The notes beneath the pieces were generated by a model that saw only the letters and a program-made list of their open reading frames with translations, did not search any database and had not been told where the DNA came from. 64,000 nucleotides of DNA from Microthrixaceae bacterium. Lineage in GTDB: Bacteria > Actinomycetota > Acidimicrobiia > Acidimicrobiales > Iamiaceae. This document shows, one piece after another, positions 10,396-23,156 of this stretch (positions are counted from its first letter, which is position 1; every line of letters starts with the position of its first letter). The DNA lies in the NCBI GenBank assembly GCA_016702505.1, contig JADJDU010000007.1, forward strand, positions 1 through 64,000. Direction: 5' to 3'. The translations under genes were made by a program, and so were the position numbers.

Positions 10396-10428
10396 GCGGC
10401 CCGACAACCCGGCACCGCCCCCCATCCA

Positions 10429-10445
10429 CCTGACGGTGTGTCAGG
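10429..10445. promoter_or_regulatory. Short palindrome upstream of sdhC
   Basis: CCTGAC, five bases, GTCAGG. It lies 34 bases after the carotenoid oxygenase stop and about 55 bases before the sdhC start. It could be an operator for the succinate dehydrogenase operon or a weak terminator of the upstream gene. No T-run follows. Confidence 0.3.
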
Positions 10446-10500
10446 AAATCGGGGCGTCGGTTTCCTGTGTGGGGGTTGTGCAGGGGTAAGTTCGCTCGTG

Positions 10501-11244
10501 ATGGCTACGACAACGGTTGCCCGCGGCTCGGCTGGAGCCGGCGCCCGGGCCAAGCGCCCCGCCCCGTTCCCCGTAGAGCTGTACCGGTCCGCCCTTGGCA
10601 AGAAGTACGTCATGGCGGTCACCGGGATCATGCTCATGGGCTTCGTGTTCGCCCACATGGTGGGCAACCTGAAGATGTACCTGGGGGCCGAGGACTTCAA
10701 CCACTACGGGCACTTCCTGCGGGAACTGCTGGTGCCGATCCTGCCCCGAACCGTGGCCCTGTGGGGTCTGCGCCTCGGGCTCATCGCCGCGTTCGTGCTG
10801 CACATCCACGCCGCGTACTCGCTCACCATCATGAACAAGAAGGCCCGAACGGTGAAGTACCAGTCCCCCCGGGACTACGTGGCGGTCACCTTCGCCGGTC
10901 GCACCATGCGCTTCACCGGCCTCATCTTCTTGTTCTTCTTGGTGTGGCACCTCTTCGACCTCACGTTCACCGGTACCGGCTACCACTACGTGCGGGGCGA
11001 GGCCTACGAGAACGTGGCCAACAGCCTCAGCCGGATCCCCGTCGCCCTGCTCTACATCGCCGGCAACATCGCCCTGGGCATCCACCTTTTCCACGGGGCG
11101 TGGAGCCTCTTCCAGTCCATGGGTTGGAACAACCCCCGCTTCAACGGTGCCCGCCGCAGCTTCGCCACCGCCTTCGCCGCCATCGTGGTGATCGGCAACG
11201 TGTCGTTCCCGATCGCCGTGCTCGCTGGCGTAGTCAGCGTCTGA
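10501..11244 (+). CDS. sdhC: Succinate dehydrogenase cytochrome b subunit (b558 type)
   Basis: 247 residues; the single large membrane anchor of a type-B succinate:quinone oxidoreductase, carrying haem b and the quinone site and passing electrons from the SdhAB head. About five hydrophobic helices are seen, with likely haem-ligand histidines in VFAHMVGNLKMY, LHIHAAYSL, LVWHLFDL and GIHLFHGAWS. The length and one-gene anchor match the b558 family, so no sdhD is expected and none is present. Start ATG 10501; an in-frame GTG lies just upstream at 10498. First gene of the sdhCAB operon. Confidence 0.92.
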   Translation: MATTTVARGSAGAGARAKRPAPFPVELYRSALGKKYVMAVTGIMLMGFVFAHMVGNLKMYLGAEDFNHYGHFLRELLVPILPRTVALWGLRLGLIAAFVLHIHAAYSLTIMNKKARTVKYQSPRDYVAVTFAGRTMRFTGLIFLFFLVWHLFDLTFTGTGYHYVRGEAYENVANSLSRIPVALLYIAGNIALGIHLFHGAWSLFQSMGWNNPRFNGARRSFATAFAAIVVIGNVSFPIAVLAGVVSV

Positions 11245-11288
11245 TCCGGCCGACCCCAACGCCCCGCAGCGAAAGAACGAGAGCGAAA

Positions 11289-13201
<1,913 letters not shown>

Positions 13202-13205
<4 letters not shown>

Positions 13206-13975
13206 GCAAGGAACTGAACCTCACCCTCAAGGTCTGGCGCCAGGACGGCCCGGACGCCCCCGGTCACTTCGACGTGATCGCGGCACCGGGCATCAAGGAC
13301 GAGATGTCGTTCTTGGAGATGCTCGACCTCGTCAACGAGCGTCTTATCGCCGACGGCAAAGAGGCAATCGTCTTCGACCACGACTGCCGTGAAGGCATCT
13401 GCGGCACCTGCTCGCTGATGATCAACGGCCAGGCCCACGGCCCCCAGAAGGGCACCGCCACCTGCCAGCTCCACATGCGCAAGTTCGACGACGGCCAAGA
13501 GGTCGTTATCGAACCCTGGCGGGCCACCGCCTTCCCGGTGGTGAAGGACCTCATGGTCGACCGGGCAGCCCTGGACCGCATCGTCGAGTCGGGCGGCTTC
13601 ATCACCGCCGAGACCGGTGGTGCCCCCGACGCCAACCTGATCCCCATCCCCAAGCCGGTGGCCGACGCGGCCATGGACGCCGCGGCCTGCATCGGCTGTG
13701 GTGCGTGCGTGGCGGCGTGCCCCAACTCGGCGGCCCAGCTCTTCACCTCGGCCAAGGTGTCGCACCTCAACCTCCTGCCCCAGGGTCAGGCCGAGCGCTA
13801 CAAGCGGGTCGAGGCCATGGTGGAGACCATGGAGGAGTTCTTCGGTTCGTGCACCAACCACGGCGAATGCCAAGAGGCGTGCCCGAAGGAGATCTCCATC
13901 GACTTCATCGCCCTGATGAACAAGGACTACCTCAAGTCGAAGGTCAAGAACCGCAAGCTCTTGTCCCAGAAGTAG
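13202..13975 (+). CDS. sdhB: Succinate dehydrogenase iron-sulfur subunit
   Basis: 257 residues. The GTG start (13202) overlaps the sdhA stop by four bases, so the two are probably translationally coupled. The N-terminal plant-type ferredoxin domain has CREGICGTCSLMING and the later Cys in ATCQLHM for the 2Fe-2S cluster. The C-terminal part has CIGCGACVAACPN and CTNHGECQEACPKE for the 4Fe-4S and 3Fe-4S clusters. It carries electrons from FAD to the cytochrome b subunit. Last gene of sdhCAB. Confidence 0.95.
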
Positions 13976-13994
13976 CCAGCGCCCGGTGACAGCC

Positions 13995-14010
13995 AGGCCG
14001 GTTCGGGCCT
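13995..14010. terminator. Possible weak bidirectional terminator after sdhB
   Basis: AGGCC, six bases, GGCCT. It lies where sdhB (plus) and the small gene at 14009 (minus) converge, touching the latter's stop codon. The stem is only five base pairs with no T-run, so support is modest. Confidence 0.3.
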
Positions 14011-14296
14011 AGGCCGATTCACCTTCTCCGCTCAGGTCACCCTGGGCGGCGAGGAGCTGTTCGGCCAACACGCCCACCTGTTCGTTGACCCGACGGATGG
14101 TGTCGTAGACCGCGCCGATGCTGCGCTCCGTCAGGTCCTGGGTGGTCCCCACCACCCCGGCGATGGGTTCGAGCTGGCTGAGCACCCCGAGGGGGGCGGC
14201 GGCCACGGCCTGATGGATCTCCTCCACGCTGGTGGCGCCGTTGTTCACGGCCTCCTCCACCAGGGCCTGGATTCGGATCAGGTTGAGATTGGCCAC
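14009..14296 (-). CDS. Small conserved-looking protein, function unknown
   Basis: 95 residues (MANLNLIRIQALVEEAVNNG), mostly predicted helix with heptad-like spacing of Val, Leu and Ile, and an acidic tail. No signal peptide, membrane segment or cysteine. It shows normal codon use for the window and converges on sdhB. The helical amphipathic pattern with EEIHQAV and VYDTIRRVNEQVG could suit a phasin-like or oligomerising protein, but I do not recognise a family. Confidence 0.6.
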   Translation of the reverse strand: MANLNLIRIQALVEEAVNNGATSVEEIHQAVAAAPLGVLSQLEPIAGVVGTTQDLTERSIGAVYDTIRRVNEQVGVLAEQLLAAQGDLSGEGESA

Positions 14297-14442
14297 GGGG
14301 CCACCTCCAGGTTCGAGCGTTCGGCGTGCGGGCCATCCGCGAGGCGCGGCCCGGAACCTAGTGGCCCGACGCCGCCCAAGGTGGCTCTTGTGACCGGAGA
14401 CCCCGACCCGTAAGGTGGTTCACGGAACGTGGGGGTTTGCCC

Positions 14443-16134
14443 GTGAGCACTACTGAGAGTGATGTCCTGAACCGGCGGAAAGAACACCGGACGCCCCTGG
14501 TCCTCCGACTCGGACTGGTGGCGGTCGCCGTGGTCGCCTCCGCCAGCCTGAGCGCGTGCGACCCCACCGGAGACGTGCGCTTCCTCCAAACCCCGAAGCC
14601 CGCGCATCGCGTCGACGGGGTGGGGTGGGCGGTCAGCCTCACCTCCACCCGCATCTACCTGGGCGGAACCTTCGCCAACGTCCGCAACCAGGGCGGCACC
14701 AACCAAGGGGCTTACGCCAACGTCGCCGCCTTCGACCGCACCACCGGCGCCGTGATCCCGACGTTTCGGGCCGACACCAACGGGATCGTCCGTACCCTCG
14801 CCGTGCGGGGGGACACGCTCTACCTGGGCGGAGACTTCACCACCGTCAACGGTCAGCCCCGGGCCCGGCTGGCCGCGGTAGACCTCCAGACCGGGGCGGT
14901 CAAACCATTCCGGGCTGACACCAACCGGGTGAACAAGGTGGTGGCAGCCGGAGACCGGCTGTACGTGGCGGGCACGTTCTCCACCATTGGCGGCGTAGCC
15001 CGCAACCGGGTGGCCGCCCTCGACCTCGTCACCGGCGCCGTCGACCCCACCTTCGACCCCAACGTGAACGCGTCAGTGAACACCATCGCCGCCCTCCCCG
15101 ACCGGTCCCGGGTGTTCATAGGCGGGCTGTACACCACCGTCCACGGCACCGCCACCACCCGGCTCACCGCCCTCGACGGCTTCACCGGCGCAGTGACCGC
15201 GCCGACGTTCAGCGACGTCTCCGGCGAGGCGCTCGACCTGGAACTGAGCCCCAACGGCACCCGTCTGGCCGCGGCCCTCGCCGAGTACGGCAACCAGGGT
15301 GCGGTGTTCAACACCACCACCGGCACCAAGCAGTTCCGCCAACGCTGCGGCGGAGATGCCCAAGCGGTGACCATCGTCGGCGACAACTGGTACACCGGCA
15401 ACCACGAGGAATGCGAAGGCGACTACAACCTTCGCCTGGTCGGCAACTCGATGATCACCGGGGCTCGCCAGACCGACTGGAACCCAACCTTCGACCAGTT
15501 CTGGGGGGTGCGGGACCTGGCCACCGACGGGCAGGTCCTGGTGGCGGCCGGGGACTTCACCAACGTGTCGGGGGTCCCGGCCCAGGGGTTCGTGATCTTC
15601 CCGGTGGCCCCGCCGCCACCGCCTCCTCCGGTGAGCTTGGCCGCCAACGCGTCGTGGCGCTACCTCGACACGGGCACGATGGCCCCGGGTTGGAGCGGGC
15701 TCGGCTTCGACGACAGCGCCTGGGCACAGGGCAACGCCCAGTTCGGCTACGGCGACGGCGACGAAACCACCGTCATCTCCTTCGGTCCTAGTAGCTCCCA
15801 GAAGTACGTCACCTCGTGGTTGCGCACCACGTTCAACGCCACCGCGGTGCCGGCCACCCTCACCTTGGACCTGGTGGCCGATGACGGGGCCATCGTCTAC
15901 CTGAACGGGGTGGAGGTCGTGCGGGACAACGTCGGACCCGGCTCCGACGAAACCGCCCTACGAGCCATCAGCGGACGCTCGGGTAGCGCCGAGAACGCCG
16001 TCCGTTCGTTCGCCCTACCCACCAACCTGATCAACGTGGGGATCAACACCATCGCCGTGTCGGTACACCAGGACACCCCGTCCTCGTCCGACCTGAGCTT
16101 CTCCGCCGCCCTGCGCTCCACCGCCACCGCTTAA
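14443..16134 (+). CDS. Secreted delta-60-repeat propeller protein with C-terminal carbohydrate-binding-like domain
   Basis: About 563 residues. A signal segment (LGLVAVAVVASASLSAC) ends in a lipobox, so it is probably a lipoprotein. Residues about 50-390 hold repeats of the type LYLGGDFTTVNGQPRARLAAVD and LYVAGTFSTIGGVARNRVAALD, the delta-60 or propeller pattern. A Pro-rich linker (PPPPPPVSL) leads to a jelly-roll-like domain (SGLGFDDSAWAQGNAQFGYG, YLNGVEVVRDN) of the kind attached to secreted enzymes and surface proteins. No catalytic motif. The frame opens at a TTG (14437), but the GTG at 14443 is the better start. Confidence 0.78.
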   Translation: MSTTESDVLNRRKEHRTPLVLRLGLVAVAVVASASLSACDPTGDVRFLQTPKPAHRVDGVGWAVSLTSTRIYLGGTFANVRNQGGTNQGAYANVAAFDRTTGAVIPTFRADTNGIVRTLAVRGDTLYLGGDFTTVNGQPRARLAAVDLQTGAVKPFRADTNRVNKVVAAGDRLYVAGTFSTIGGVARNRVAALDLVTGAVDPTFDPNVNASVNTIAALPDRSRVFIGGLYTTVHGTATTRLTALDGFTGAVTAPTFSDVSGEALDLELSPNGTRLAAALAEYGNQGAVFNTTTGTKQFRQRCGGDAQAVTIVGDNWYTGNHEECEGDYNLRLVGNSMITGARQTDWNPTFDQFWGVRDLATDGQVLVAAGDFTNVSGVPAQGFVIFPVAPPPPPPPVSLAANASWRYLDTGTMAPGWSGLGFDDSAWAQGNAQFGYGDGDETTVISFGPSSSQKYVTSWLRTTFNATAVPATLTLDLVADDGAIVYLNGVEVVRDNVGPGSDETALRAISGRSGSAENAVRSFALPTNLINVGINTIAVSVHQDTPSSSDLSFSAALRSTATA

Positions 16135-16177
16135 CTCGCCATGCTCGGGCCCGGCGGGGGCAGTACGGTCCGAGCCC

Positions 16178-17533
16178 ATGGTCACGAACAGTGCTGGCAC
16201 GCCGCGTCCTCGCCTTTTCACCGTCAGGGTCCTTGCCGCCCTGACCTGCGGGGTATTGCTCATGGCGGCGTGTAGCTCCGGTGATGACGACAGCCCCACC
16301 GCCTCCCCGTCGTCCACGTCCGCGGCCGCGTCATCCACCGCCCCGGCCGGTTCCGCTGAGAGCACCGACGGGAAGGCGTTGGACCGCTACGCCGACTACG
16401 AGACCACCAACTACGCCGACCCTGCCCACTGGGTGTGCCGGCCCGACGCCGAAGACGTGTGCGACGGTGACCTCTCCTCCACCACCGTCACCGCCGATGG
16501 CACCCTGACCGTCGAGGCGTTCGAGGCCGCCGCCGAGCCCGCCATCGACTGCTTCTACGTGTACCCCACCATCTCGCGAGACCAAGCACCCTTCAGCGAT
16601 TGGAACGCGTCAGATGACGAAGAAGGGTTCGTCACGCTGAACCAGGCCCGCCTCCAGTCCCAGTGCCGGCTGTTCGCCCCCGTCTACCGCCAGAGGACCC
16701 TCGCCGGCCTCACCGGCTTCACATCGACCGACGCCGAAGGTGACCTGCCCGACCTGGAGGAAGGAGACCCCTACGCCGACGTGCTCGACGCCTTCCGGAC
16801 CTACATGGCCAACGACAACGGCGGACGCGGTGTGGTGTTGATCGGGCACTCCCAGGGAGCGGCGGTGTTGAGCCAGTTGATCGCCGAGGAGATAGACCCC
16901 AACGACGACGTCCGGGAACTGTTGATCTCGGCCTACCTGGCCGGCTGGTCGGTCGCCGTGCCCGAAGGCGCCGACGTCGGTGGTCAGTTCCAGAACGTGC
17001 CGGTCTGCCGTACCGACGACCAGACCGGGTGCGTTCTGAGCTGGGCGTCGTTCGCCGCCGGGTCCCCACCGCCGGCGGGTGCGTTCTTCGGCCGACCGAT
17101 CAGCGGTACCCGCAGCAGCGGAGCGACCCAGCCCACCGACCAGGTGGCGGTCTGCACCAACCCTGCCGACCTTGCGGGCGGCGTGGGTGGTGAGGCGGTC
17201 GAGACCGACGCGTACTTCCCCGCCAACCGCGAAGCCTCGATCCTGAGTGATCTGGGGGTCAGCACGCAGGCATCGGGGTGGTTGGATCCGTCGACTGGTG
17301 AGATCACGACGCCGTTCGTCTCTGTCCCGGGGCTGGCCCGGGCCCGATGCGTCAGCGCCGATGGCTTCACCTATCTGGAGGTCGAGACCGTGGCCGACCC
17401 CGCCGACCCCCGAGCCGATGAGATCCCCGGCGCTCTCACCCCCGAGTGGGGTCTGCACCTCATCGACGTGAACGTGGTGATGGGCGACGTCGTGCGCCTG
17501 GTCGAAGCTCAGGCCGAAGCCTTCGCCGCCTGA
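16178..17533 (+). CDS. DUF3089-type alpha/beta-hydrolase lipoprotein
   Basis: 451 residues. Signal peptide with lipobox (GVLLMAAC), then a Ser/Thr/Ala spacer to about residue 65. The body matches the DUF3089 group of hydrolase-like proteins. IDCFYVYPTISRDQAPFSDW is the family's usual opening, GHSQGAAVLSQLI (about residue 225) is the nucleophile elbow, and a late GLHLIDVN gives a candidate His. The reaction is unknown; an ester or lipid substrate at the cell surface is inferred from the fold. It follows the propeller gene by 43 bases on the same strand. Confidence 0.82.
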   Translation: MVTNSAGTPRPRLFTVRVLAALTCGVLLMAACSSGDDDSPTASPSSTSAAASSTAPAGSAESTDGKALDRYADYETTNYADPAHWVCRPDAEDVCDGDLSSTTVTADGTLTVEAFEAAAEPAIDCFYVYPTISRDQAPFSDWNASDDEEGFVTLNQARLQSQCRLFAPVYRQRTLAGLTGFTSTDAEGDLPDLEEGDPYADVLDAFRTYMANDNGGRGVVLIGHSQGAAVLSQLIAEEIDPNDDVRELLISAYLAGWSVAVPEGADVGGQFQNVPVCRTDDQTGCVLSWASFAAGSPPPAGAFFGRPISGTRSSGATQPTDQVAVCTNPADLAGGVGGEAVETDAYFPANREASILSDLGVSTQASGWLDPSTGEITTPFVSVPGLARARCVSADGFTYLEVETVADPADPRADEIPGALTPEWGLHLIDVNVVMGDVVRLVEAQAEAFAA

Positions 17534-17580
17534 GGTAGCTGGTCACCAGGCGGGCGGGCCCGCGGCTTCCGTGCCCATTC

Positions 17581-17594
17581 GTGCAATGTTGCAC
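17581..17594. promoter_or_regulatory. Palindrome upstream of hppA
   Basis: GTGCAATGTTGCAC: six-base arms with a two-base centre, 103 bases before the hppA start in a 163-base intergenic gap. A TTGACA hexamer lies at 17638-17643, but I see no well-spaced partner for it. The palindrome looks like a dimeric repressor site; the regulator cannot be named. Confidence 0.4.
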
Positions 17595-17696
17595 AAGCGC
17601 GGGCTGCCGTAGTAGCGAAGAGGGACTTTCGGGCCCCTTGACACGCGCGCGTGCGGGTCCGTCACCCACCTAGACCCCACCAACCAAGGATCCACG

Positions 17697-20054
<2,358 letters not shown>

Positions 20055-20055
20055 G

Positions 20056-20991
20056 GTGACAACTCCCCCCTCGTTCCGGCCGTCTCTGCGGCTCGGAGAC
20101 CGCAGCGTCGACCTGACCCGGCCGGTGCTGATGGGGGTGGTCAACGCCAACCCCGACTCGTTCTCCGACCCAGGACGTCGTGGGCTCGATACCCAGATGG
20201 CCCAGGTTCAGGCGATGGTGGCCGACGGCGCCACCGTGATCGACGTGGGCGGTCAATCCGGCATCACCAACGTGGCCGAGGTCGACCCCGACGTGGAGAT
20301 CGAGCGGGTGGCGCCGTTGGTGCGAGCCATCCGGGCCGAGCTGCCCGAGGTGGTGATCTCGGTTGACACCTACAAGCCGCCGGTGGTCGAGGCGGTGCTG
20401 GAGGCCGGGGCCCACATCATCAACGACGTGAGCGGGCTCCGCGCCCCCGAGCTGGCGCCCCTGGTGGCCCGGCATCGGGCCGGCCTGGTGGTCATGCACA
20501 CCGCCGCCCCACCCAAGACCCGGCTGCAAGAGACCGAACTGTACGGCAACGTCGTGGCCGAGGTGCGGGATTTCCTGGCCGCCAAGGCGGCCGAAGCGGT
20601 CGACGCCGGGGTGGACCCCGATTCGATCCTGGTCGATCCCGGCCCCGACTTCACCAAGACCCCGGCCCAGACCATCGAGGTCCTCCGGCGACTGCCGGAA
20701 CTGAACCCCGATGGGCTCCCCATGCTCCTGGCCATCTCCCGCAAGGACTTCATCGGCGCGTTGACCCAGACCCGGCCCCGGGAACGCTTGGCCGGCACGC
20801 TGGCCGCGGTGGCTGCCGTCGGCAGCGGCTCGGGGGTGGTGCTGCGGGTCCACGACGTGGCCGAGGTCCGCCGGTTCCTCACCGTGCTCCACGTGCTGGG
20901 CGGCAGCGACGCGGTGGACCCCGAGCTTCGGTTGACCGACGACCTGCGCTGGGCCGCGGGCCGCCCCGACGGCACCGTTCCCCAGCCGTGA
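20056..20991 (+). CDS. folP: Dihydropteroate synthase
   Basis: 311 residues from GTG 20056, one base beyond the hppA stop codon. It joins p-aminobenzoate to 6-hydroxymethyl-dihydropterin pyrophosphate in folate synthesis. It has the family's pterin-binding signatures: LMGVVNANPDSFSD near the N terminus, VIDVGGQSG, HIINDVSGL, LVDPGPDFTKT and the late SRKDFIG. The second signature usually reads DIGGESTRPG; here GGQSGITNVAEVDPD is an atypical version. Together with the absence of other folate genes nearby, this leaves room for a paralogue with a related role. Confidence 0.85.
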   Translation: MTTPPSFRPSLRLGDRSVDLTRPVLMGVVNANPDSFSDPGRRGLDTQMAQVQAMVADGATVIDVGGQSGITNVAEVDPDVEIERVAPLVRAIRAELPEVVISVDTYKPPVVEAVLEAGAHIINDVSGLRAPELAPLVARHRAGLVVMHTAAPPKTRLQETELYGNVVAEVRDFLAAKAAEAVDAGVDPDSILVDPGPDFTKTPAQTIEVLRRLPELNPDGLPMLLAISRKDFIGALTQTRPRERLAGTLAAVAAVGSGSGVVLRVHDVAEVRRFLTVLHVLGGSDAVDPELRLTDDLRWAAGRPDGTVPQP

Positions 20992-21013
20992 CCCGATCGG
21001 TAGCCTGAAGGCG

Positions 21014-21289
21014 ATGTCTGACGTGTCCTACTCCGATCCGGTGCTGGCCAAGCGGGCCCGGATCGACTCGCTGGTGAAGGCGGGTAAGCGCATCGGGTAC
21101 GGGCTGTACCTGGTCAGCATCGTGTTGTTCTTCGTTGCCCTGTTCACCGAGATGAAGGACTGGATGGTCACGGTGATCATCGGGTCCATGGTCATCGGAT
21201 CGATCGTGCTTGCACCGGCCATCGTGTTCGGTTACGGCATCAAGTCGGCCATCCGAGACGACCGCGAGCACGGCCGCCCCCTCACCTGA
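21014..21289 (+). CDS. Small membrane protein, function unknown
   Basis: 91 residues with two hydrophobic helices (YGLYLVSIVLFFVALFT and MVTVIIGSMVIGSIVLAPA) joined by a short acidic loop (EMKDW). A basic amphipathic N-terminal helix precedes them, and the tail is charged. It follows folP by 22 bases on the same strand. The type is common in actinobacteria; no function is known to me. Confidence 0.68.
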   Translation: MSDVSYSDPVLAKRARIDSLVKAGKRIGYGLYLVSIVLFFVALFTEMKDWMVTVIIGSMVIGSIVLAPAIVFGYGIKSAIRDDREHGRPLT

Positions 21290-21367
21290 GAGACAGCCGG
21301 CCCGCAGCCTGCCCAGACCCGTCGGGGTAGGGTCCGAGGGCCACCAAGCCAGCAAGGGGAACCACCA

Positions 21368-22477
21368 ATGAAGGCCGCGGTCCTACCAGCGTTCGACGCA
21401 CCCATCGAGACCCGAGACGACATCGACCTCGCCCCGCCGGGGCCTGGTGAGGTGAGGGTCAAGGTGGTGGCCTCGGGGGTGTGCCACTCTGACCTGTCGG
21501 TCCAAAACGGCACCATCCCCCTTCCCACCCCCATCGTGTTGGGTCACGAGGGTGCCGGCATCGTCGAGGCGGTGGGCGAAGGCGTCACCCGGGTGGCGGT
21601 AGGTGACCACGTCGTCTTGTCGTTCGTCCCGGCTTGTGGCCAGTGCTACATGTGCCAACACGGCCAGCCCTACCTGTGCGAGACGTCGCGGGTCCAAGGT
21701 GCGGCCGGTCTGCTGGATGGGACCACGCGCATGACCAGTCAGGGGGCCCCGCTGCACCAGATGGCATGCCTGGGCACCTTCGGCCCCTACGCGGTGGTAC
21801 CGGAGATCTCCACGGTGAAGATCCCCGACGACGTTCCTCTAGACGTTGCTTCCCTGATCGGCTGCGGCGTGCTCACCGGTGTGGGAGCAGCCCTGAACAC
21901 CGCTGACATCACCCCCGGGGACTCGGTGGCGGTGATCGGCTGTGGCGGGGTGGGCCTCAACGTCATCCAGGGCGCCCGCATCGCGGGTGCCACCACGATC
22001 ATCGCCGTCGACCGCTTCCAATCGAAGCTGGAGATGGCCCGAAGCTTCGGGGCCACCCACACCGTCTTGGTGGAGGAAGGAACCGATCCGGTGGCCGCCA
22101 CCATCGCCGCCAACGACGGCCGAGGGGTAGATGTGGCCTTCGAGGTGATCGGCCTCGGCCCCACCATCGAACAAGCCATCAACACCACCAGGGCTGGGGG
22201 CGAGGTGGTGCTGGTCGGCGTCCCCCGCATGGACGTCATGGTCAACCTGAACGCGGCCTTCACCTGGCTGTACCTGGCCAAGACCATCAAGGGATGCTGG
22301 TACGGGTCCTCCGACGTCCATCGAGATGTCCCCAAGCTCCTCGACCTGTGGAAGCAGGGTGACCTCAAGCTGGAGGAGTTGATCTCCAAGGAGATAACCG
22401 TCGACGAGGTCAACGAGGCGTTCGCCGACATGCAGGCCGGTACCGTCGCCCGCTCCGTCATCCGTCATCAGCACTGA
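21368..22477 (+). CDS. Zinc-dependent alcohol dehydrogenase
   Basis: 369 residues; medium-chain dehydrogenase, close in form to class III and S-specific NAD-dependent alcohol dehydrogenases. Catalytic zinc ligands are in GVCHSDLSVQNG and GHEGAG. The structural zinc site is the Cys series CGQCYMCQHGQPYLC. The Rossmann motif is VIGCGGVGLNVIQGA, with an acidic residue in IIAVDRF that favours NAD. A GGAACCACC purine stretch precedes the ATG at 21368. The TetR gene follows on the same strand and may control it. Confidence 0.88.
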   Translation: MKAAVLPAFDAPIETRDDIDLAPPGPGEVRVKVVASGVCHSDLSVQNGTIPLPTPIVLGHEGAGIVEAVGEGVTRVAVGDHVVLSFVPACGQCYMCQHGQPYLCETSRVQGAAGLLDGTTRMTSQGAPLHQMACLGTFGPYAVVPEISTVKIPDDVPLDVASLIGCGVLTGVGAALNTADITPGDSVAVIGCGGVGLNVIQGARIAGATTIIAVDRFQSKLEMARSFGATHTVLVEEGTDPVAATIAANDGRGVDVAFEVIGLGPTIEQAINTTRAGGEVVLVGVPRMDVMVNLNAAFTWLYLAKTIKGCWYGSSDVHRDVPKLLDLWKQGDLKLEELISKEITVDEVNEAFADMQAGTVARSVIRHQH

Positions 22478-22523
22478 GCCCTCCTTGTCGAACTCGAACA
22501 CCCCAGACCGAGATCACCACGAC

Positions 22524-23144
22524 ATGGTCGGGCGCCCCGCCACTGAACGAGCCCACACCACTCGCCTCCCCGCGCCGGCACGCCGGCGTCAACTGCTGGA
22601 GGTGGCGTTGCAGGTTTTCGCCGACCACGGCTTCCACGGCACGTCCATGAACGAGGTGGCCGAAGCGGCCGGCGTCACCAAGCCCGTGCTCTACCAGCAC
22701 TTCACCTCCAAAGAAGCGCTCTATCGGGAGTTGGTCGAAGACCTGGGCGACCGCTTGGAGCGGGCCATCGTGAACGGGGTGGCGTTGGCCGACGGTCCCC
22801 GCCAGCAGGTCGAGGCCGGGTTCCAGGCCTACTTCCGGTGGGCGACCAGCCAGGGACCGGCGTTCTGGGTGCTGTTCGCCGAGCACAACCGGGCAGACCC
22901 ACAATTGGCGTCGGCCATAGAGAAGGTCGAGGCTGCGGTCGCCGACCTCGTCGCCGGCTTCATCGAGATCGAAGGGCTTTCGGCCGATGAGCGCCGGGTG
23001 CTGGCCTTCGGCGTGGTCGGCCTGGCCGAAGCAACCAGCCGCCACTGGCTGACCCTGGGGCTCGGTCCCGGTACCGGCGCCGACGCCTTCGCCTCTCAGG
23101 TGGCCCAGTTGGCCTGGTCCGGGCTCCGCGGCATCCGGGCGTGA
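22524..23144 (+). CDS. TetR-family transcriptional regulator
   Basis: About 206 residues from ATG 22524 (the frame could also open at TTG 22485). The N-terminal helix-turn-helix is typical: RRRQLLEVALQVFADHGFHG, SMNEVAEAAGVTKPVLYQHF, TSKEALYRELVED. The C-terminal domain is the ligand and dimer part. It lies 46 bases after the alcohol dehydrogenase and 12 bases before the DUF885 gene, all on the plus strand, so it is a candidate regulator of this cluster. Its ligand is unknown. Confidence 0.88.
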   Translation: MVGRPATERAHTTRLPAPARRRQLLEVALQVFADHGFHGTSMNEVAEAAGVTKPVLYQHFTSKEALYRELVEDLGDRLERAIVNGVALADGPRQQVEAGFQAYFRWATSQGPAFWVLFAEHNRADPQLASAIEKVEAAVADLVAGFIEIEGLSADERRVLAFGVVGLAEATSRHWLTLGLGPGTGADAFASQVAQLAWSGLRGIRA

Positions 23145-23156
23145 CAACATCTACCG

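Noticed and set aside
10467..11288. Long N-terminal extension of sdhA across the sdhC region
   Set aside because: It is the +2 shadow of sdhC; SdhA family proteins start at the GTG 11289.
17638..17676. TTGACA with TAGACC as a sigma-70 promoter of hppA
   Set aside because: The spacing is about 27 bases, too long for a normal promoter, so I did not list it as a promoter.
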